Assembly (NCBI RefSeq): GCF_030160715.1
Contig: NZ_BSOW01000013.1
Location: 124,001 to 188,000, forward strand
Length of the DNA: 64,000 bases
Origin: Bradyrhizobium iriomotense
GTDB taxonomy: Bacteria; Pseudomonadota; Alphaproteobacteria; Rhizobiales; Xanthobacteraceae
Direction of reading: 5' to 3'
This document shows, one piece after another, positions 61,923 through 64,000 of the stretch; within the stretch, counting starts at the first letter, position 1; the number at the start of each line of letters is the position of its first letter. Both the position numbers and the translations under genes were made by a program. The notes beneath the pieces were generated by a model. The model made no database searches, had not been told where the DNA came from, and worked only from the letters and a program-made list of their open reading frames with translations.

Positions 61923-63608
61923 ATGACCCATCCCGGCGAACAGTTTTATCCCGAAGGCGTGCGTTGGGACGACGCCATCGTCCAGGGCACGCTGCCTGAT
62001 CTGCTGTCGAAGGCCGCCGCCGACTTCGGCGCGCGCGCCGCGATCGAATTCCGCGATCGTCCGATCAGCTACGGCGAGCTGGAAGCGATGGCGGAATCCG
62101 CCGCCGCTGCCTTCCTGCGCGCCGGCTGTGGCAAGGGCTCTTCCGTCGCGCTGTTCCTCGGCAACACGCCGGACCATCCCGTCAATTTTTTCGGCGCGCT
62201 GAAGGCAGGTAGCCGCGTTGCGCATCTGTCGCCGCTCGACGGCGAGATCGCGCTGTCCCACAAGGTCAGCGATTCCGGCGCGCGGGTGCTCGTCACCTCG
62301 AACCTCGCGGCGCTGCTGCCGACCGCGCTGAAGTTTTTGGAAAAAGGTCTGATCGACAGGCTGATCGTCTGCGAGGACGATCATTGGGGCAAGGTCGGCA
62401 CGCCGCAGGCCGCGATCCCCGCCGATCCCAGGATCGTCACCTTCAAGGCCTTCATCGACGGCGCGGTCAAACCGGCGCAGTGGCCTGTCGTCACGGCCGA
62501 CGACGTCGCGCTGCTGCAATATACCGGCGGCACCACCGGCCTGCCGAAAGGCGCGATGCTCACGCATGGCAACCTCACCTCGGCGGTGTCGATCTACGAC
62601 GTCTGGGGCAAGCCGGCCCGCGCCGCGCGCGGCAACATCGTCGAGCGCGTGATTTGCGTATTGCCGCTGTTCCACATCTACGCGCTCACCGTCGTTCTCT
62701 TGTCCTCGCTCCGCCGCGGCAATCTGATCTCGCTGCACCAGCGCTTCGACGTCGAGGCGGTGATGCGCGACATCGAGGTCAAGCGCGCGACCTACTTCCC
62801 GGGCGTGCCGACGATGTGGATCGCGATCGCGGCGCTGCCCGATCTCGACAAGCGCGACTTCTCCTCGCTCGTCACGATTGGCTCCGGCGGAGCGCCATTG
62901 CCGGTCGAGATCGCAAATTTCTTCGAGCGCAAGGTCGGCAAGAAGCTCAGGAGCGGCTGGGGCATGACCGAGACCTGTTCACCAGGCACCGGCCATCCGC
63001 CCGTCGGTCCGGACAAGCCGGGCTCGATCGGGTTGATGCTGCCCGGCATCGAGCTCGACGTGGTGTCGCTCGACGATCCCACGAAGGTGCTGCCGCCGGG
63101 CGAAGTCGGCGAGATCCGCATCAAGGGACCGAACGTCACCAAGGGCTACTGGAACAAGCCGAAAGAGAGCGCGGAGTCCTTTGCCGACGGCCGCTTCCTC
63201 ACCGGCGACATCGGCTATCGCGACGCGGACGGCTATTTCTTCCTGGTCGACCGCAAGAAGGACATGATCATCTCCGGCGGCTTCAACGTCTATCCGCAGA
63301 TGATCGAGCAGGCGATCTATACCCATCCCGGTGTGCACGAGGTCATCGTCATCGGCATTTCCGACCAGTATCGCGGCGAGGCGGCCAAGGCTTTCATTAA
63401 GCTCAAGGCGGATGCAAAGCCGTTCTCGATCGACGATCTGCGCAGCTTCCTTGCCGGCAAGGTCGGCAAGCATGAATTGCCGGCGGCGGTCGAGTTCGTC
63501 GACGAGCTGCCGCGCACGCCGGTCGGCAAGCTGTCGCGCCACGAATTGCGCCAGCAGCAGAAACCATCTCAATCCAGTCAACAAAGCGCTACAGGAGTCC
63601 GCTCGTGA
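61923..63608 (+). CDS. pimA: AMP-forming acyl-CoA ligase (PimA-like)
   Basis: 561 residues. ATP loop LQYTGGTTGLPKGAMLTHG, GWGMTETCSPGTGHP, hinge DRKKDMIISGG and catalytic Lys in TPVGKLSRHEL. It activates long-chain or dicarboxylic acids to CoA esters. The start at 61923 (MTHPGEQFY) is favoured as upstream residues come from a repeat; no strong ribosome-binding site is seen. Its stop overlaps the thiolase start (GTGA). The position in a pimFAB-like order suggests dicarboxylates such as pimelate; this is by synteny. Confidence 0.88.
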   Translation: MTHPGEQFYPEGVRWDDAIVQGTLPDLLSKAAADFGARAAIEFRDRPISYGELEAMAESAAAAFLRAGCGKGSSVALFLGNTPDHPVNFFGALKAGSRVAHLSPLDGEIALSHKVSDSGARVLVTSNLAALLPTALKFLEKGLIDRLIVCEDDHWGKVGTPQAAIPADPRIVTFKAFIDGAVKPAQWPVVTADDVALLQYTGGTTGLPKGAMLTHGNLTSAVSIYDVWGKPARAARGNIVERVICVLPLFHIYALTVVLLSSLRRGNLISLHQRFDVEAVMRDIEVKRATYFPGVPTMWIAIAALPDLDKRDFSSLVTIGSGGAPLPVEIANFFERKVGKKLRSGWGMTETCSPGTGHPPVGPDKPGSIGLMLPGIELDVVSLDDPTKVLPPGEVGEIRIKGPNVTKGYWNKPKESAESFADGRFLTGDIGYRDADGYFFLVDRKKDMIISGGFNVYPQMIEQAIYTHPGVHEVIVIGISDQYRGEAAKAFIKLKADAKPFSIDDLRSFLAGKVGKHELPAAVEFVDELPRTPVGKLSRHELRQQQKPSQSSQQSATGVRS

Positions 63609-64000
63609 CCGACGCCGTCATCGTTTCCACCGCCCGCACGCCGATCGGCAAGGCCTATCGCGGCGCGCTCAACAACACCGAGGGCGCGACGCTGCTCGGC
63701 CACGCCATCGGCGAGGCCGTCGCGCGTGCGAAGGTCGATCCGAAGGAGATCGAGGACGTCGTAATGGGCGCGGCCCTCCAGCAGGGCTCGACCGGTGGCA
63801 ATATCGCGCGCAAGGCGCTGCTGCGGGCCGGCCTGCCCGTCACCGTCGCCGGCACCACGATCGACCGGCAATGCGCCTCGGGTCTGCAGGCGATCGCGCT
63901 TGCCGCGCGCTCGGTGATCTTTGACGGCGTCGAGATCGCGGTCGGCGGCGGCGGCGAGTCGATTTCGCTGGTACAGAACGACAAGATGAACGCCTTCCAC
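63605..64000 (+). CDS. pimB: Acetyl-CoA C-acyltransferase (PimB-like thiolase), 3' end cut
   Basis: The first 132 residues are visible. The start GTG 63605 has AGGAG 8 bases upstream and overlaps the ligase stop. The N-terminus VTDAVIVSTARTPIGKAYRG and the active-site Cys in TIDRQCASGLQAIA are typical of thiolases. It completes beta-oxidation after PimF. The rest, and any pimCDE genes, lie beyond the window. Confidence 0.9.
   Translation, partial: MTDAVIVSTARTPIGKAYRGALNNTEGATLLGHAIGEAVARAKVDPKEIEDVVMGAALQQGSTGGNIARKALLRAGLPVTVAGTTIDRQCASGLQAIALAARSVIFDGVEIAVGGGGESISLVQNDKMNAFH

Overview
The window reads as a chromosomal segment of a GC-rich alphaproteobacterium of the Bradyrhizobium / Rhodopseudomonas group. 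This rests on an iron-control element in front of an mbfA-type iron exporter, many intergenic palindromic repeats, and aromatic-acid and dicarboxylate catabolic gene sets laid out as known from Rhodopseudomonas palustris. No rRNA, tRNA, CRISPR array, insertion sequence or phage gene was recognised. Most of the window is catabolism of CoA-activated acids and the matching uptake systems.

Layout. 1-5500: partial amidase, mbfA with its Irr-type operator, epoxide-hydrolase-like enzyme, acyl-CoA synthetase. 5659-13305: a beta-oxidation cluster around a divergent TetR regulator, containing a thiolase, an HSD10-like dehydrogenase, a feruloyl-CoA-synthase-like ligase preceded by what looks like a decayed hydratase gene, and two adjacent acyl-CoA dehydrogenases that may form a heteromer. 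13455-22200: mixed genes, namely nitroreductase, small exported protein, crotonase, MloK1-like cyclic-nucleotide-gated K+ channel, membrane-anchored TAXI-type binding protein, DUF3307 protein, cysteine-cluster protein, and a YafY/WYL regulator divergent from a small ORF and a glutathione transferase.

22290-39456 is a probable hydroxycinnamate (p-coumarate/ferulate) island. One operon encodes hydratase, CoA ligase, dehydrogenase, hydroxybenzoyl-CoA thioesterase and a periplasmic binding protein. It is followed by a DctPQM TRAP transporter operon, divergent pobA, and a liv-type ABC permease/ATPase operon with a LivM-LivG fusion. A MarR (CouR-like) regulator faces a 19-bp operator. Together these would import hydroxycinnamates, activate and shorten them to 4-hydroxybenzoate, and pass this to protocatechuate through PobA.

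39507-49262: a GGDEF-EAL protein, a small XRE regulator and a six-gene complex related to hydrogenase-4 and complex I. The large subunit of this complex has serines where the first nickel-binding CxxC should be and lacks the C-terminal one, so it is probably not a hydrogenase. 49520-64000: a glycerate kinase, then three tandem paralogous binding proteins, livMHFG and an IclR regulator, divergent across a perfect palindrome from a pimFAB-like operon (fused hydratase/dehydrogenase, CoA ligase, truncated thiolase). This last block resembles the dicarboxylate/fatty-acid degradation locus of R. palustris.
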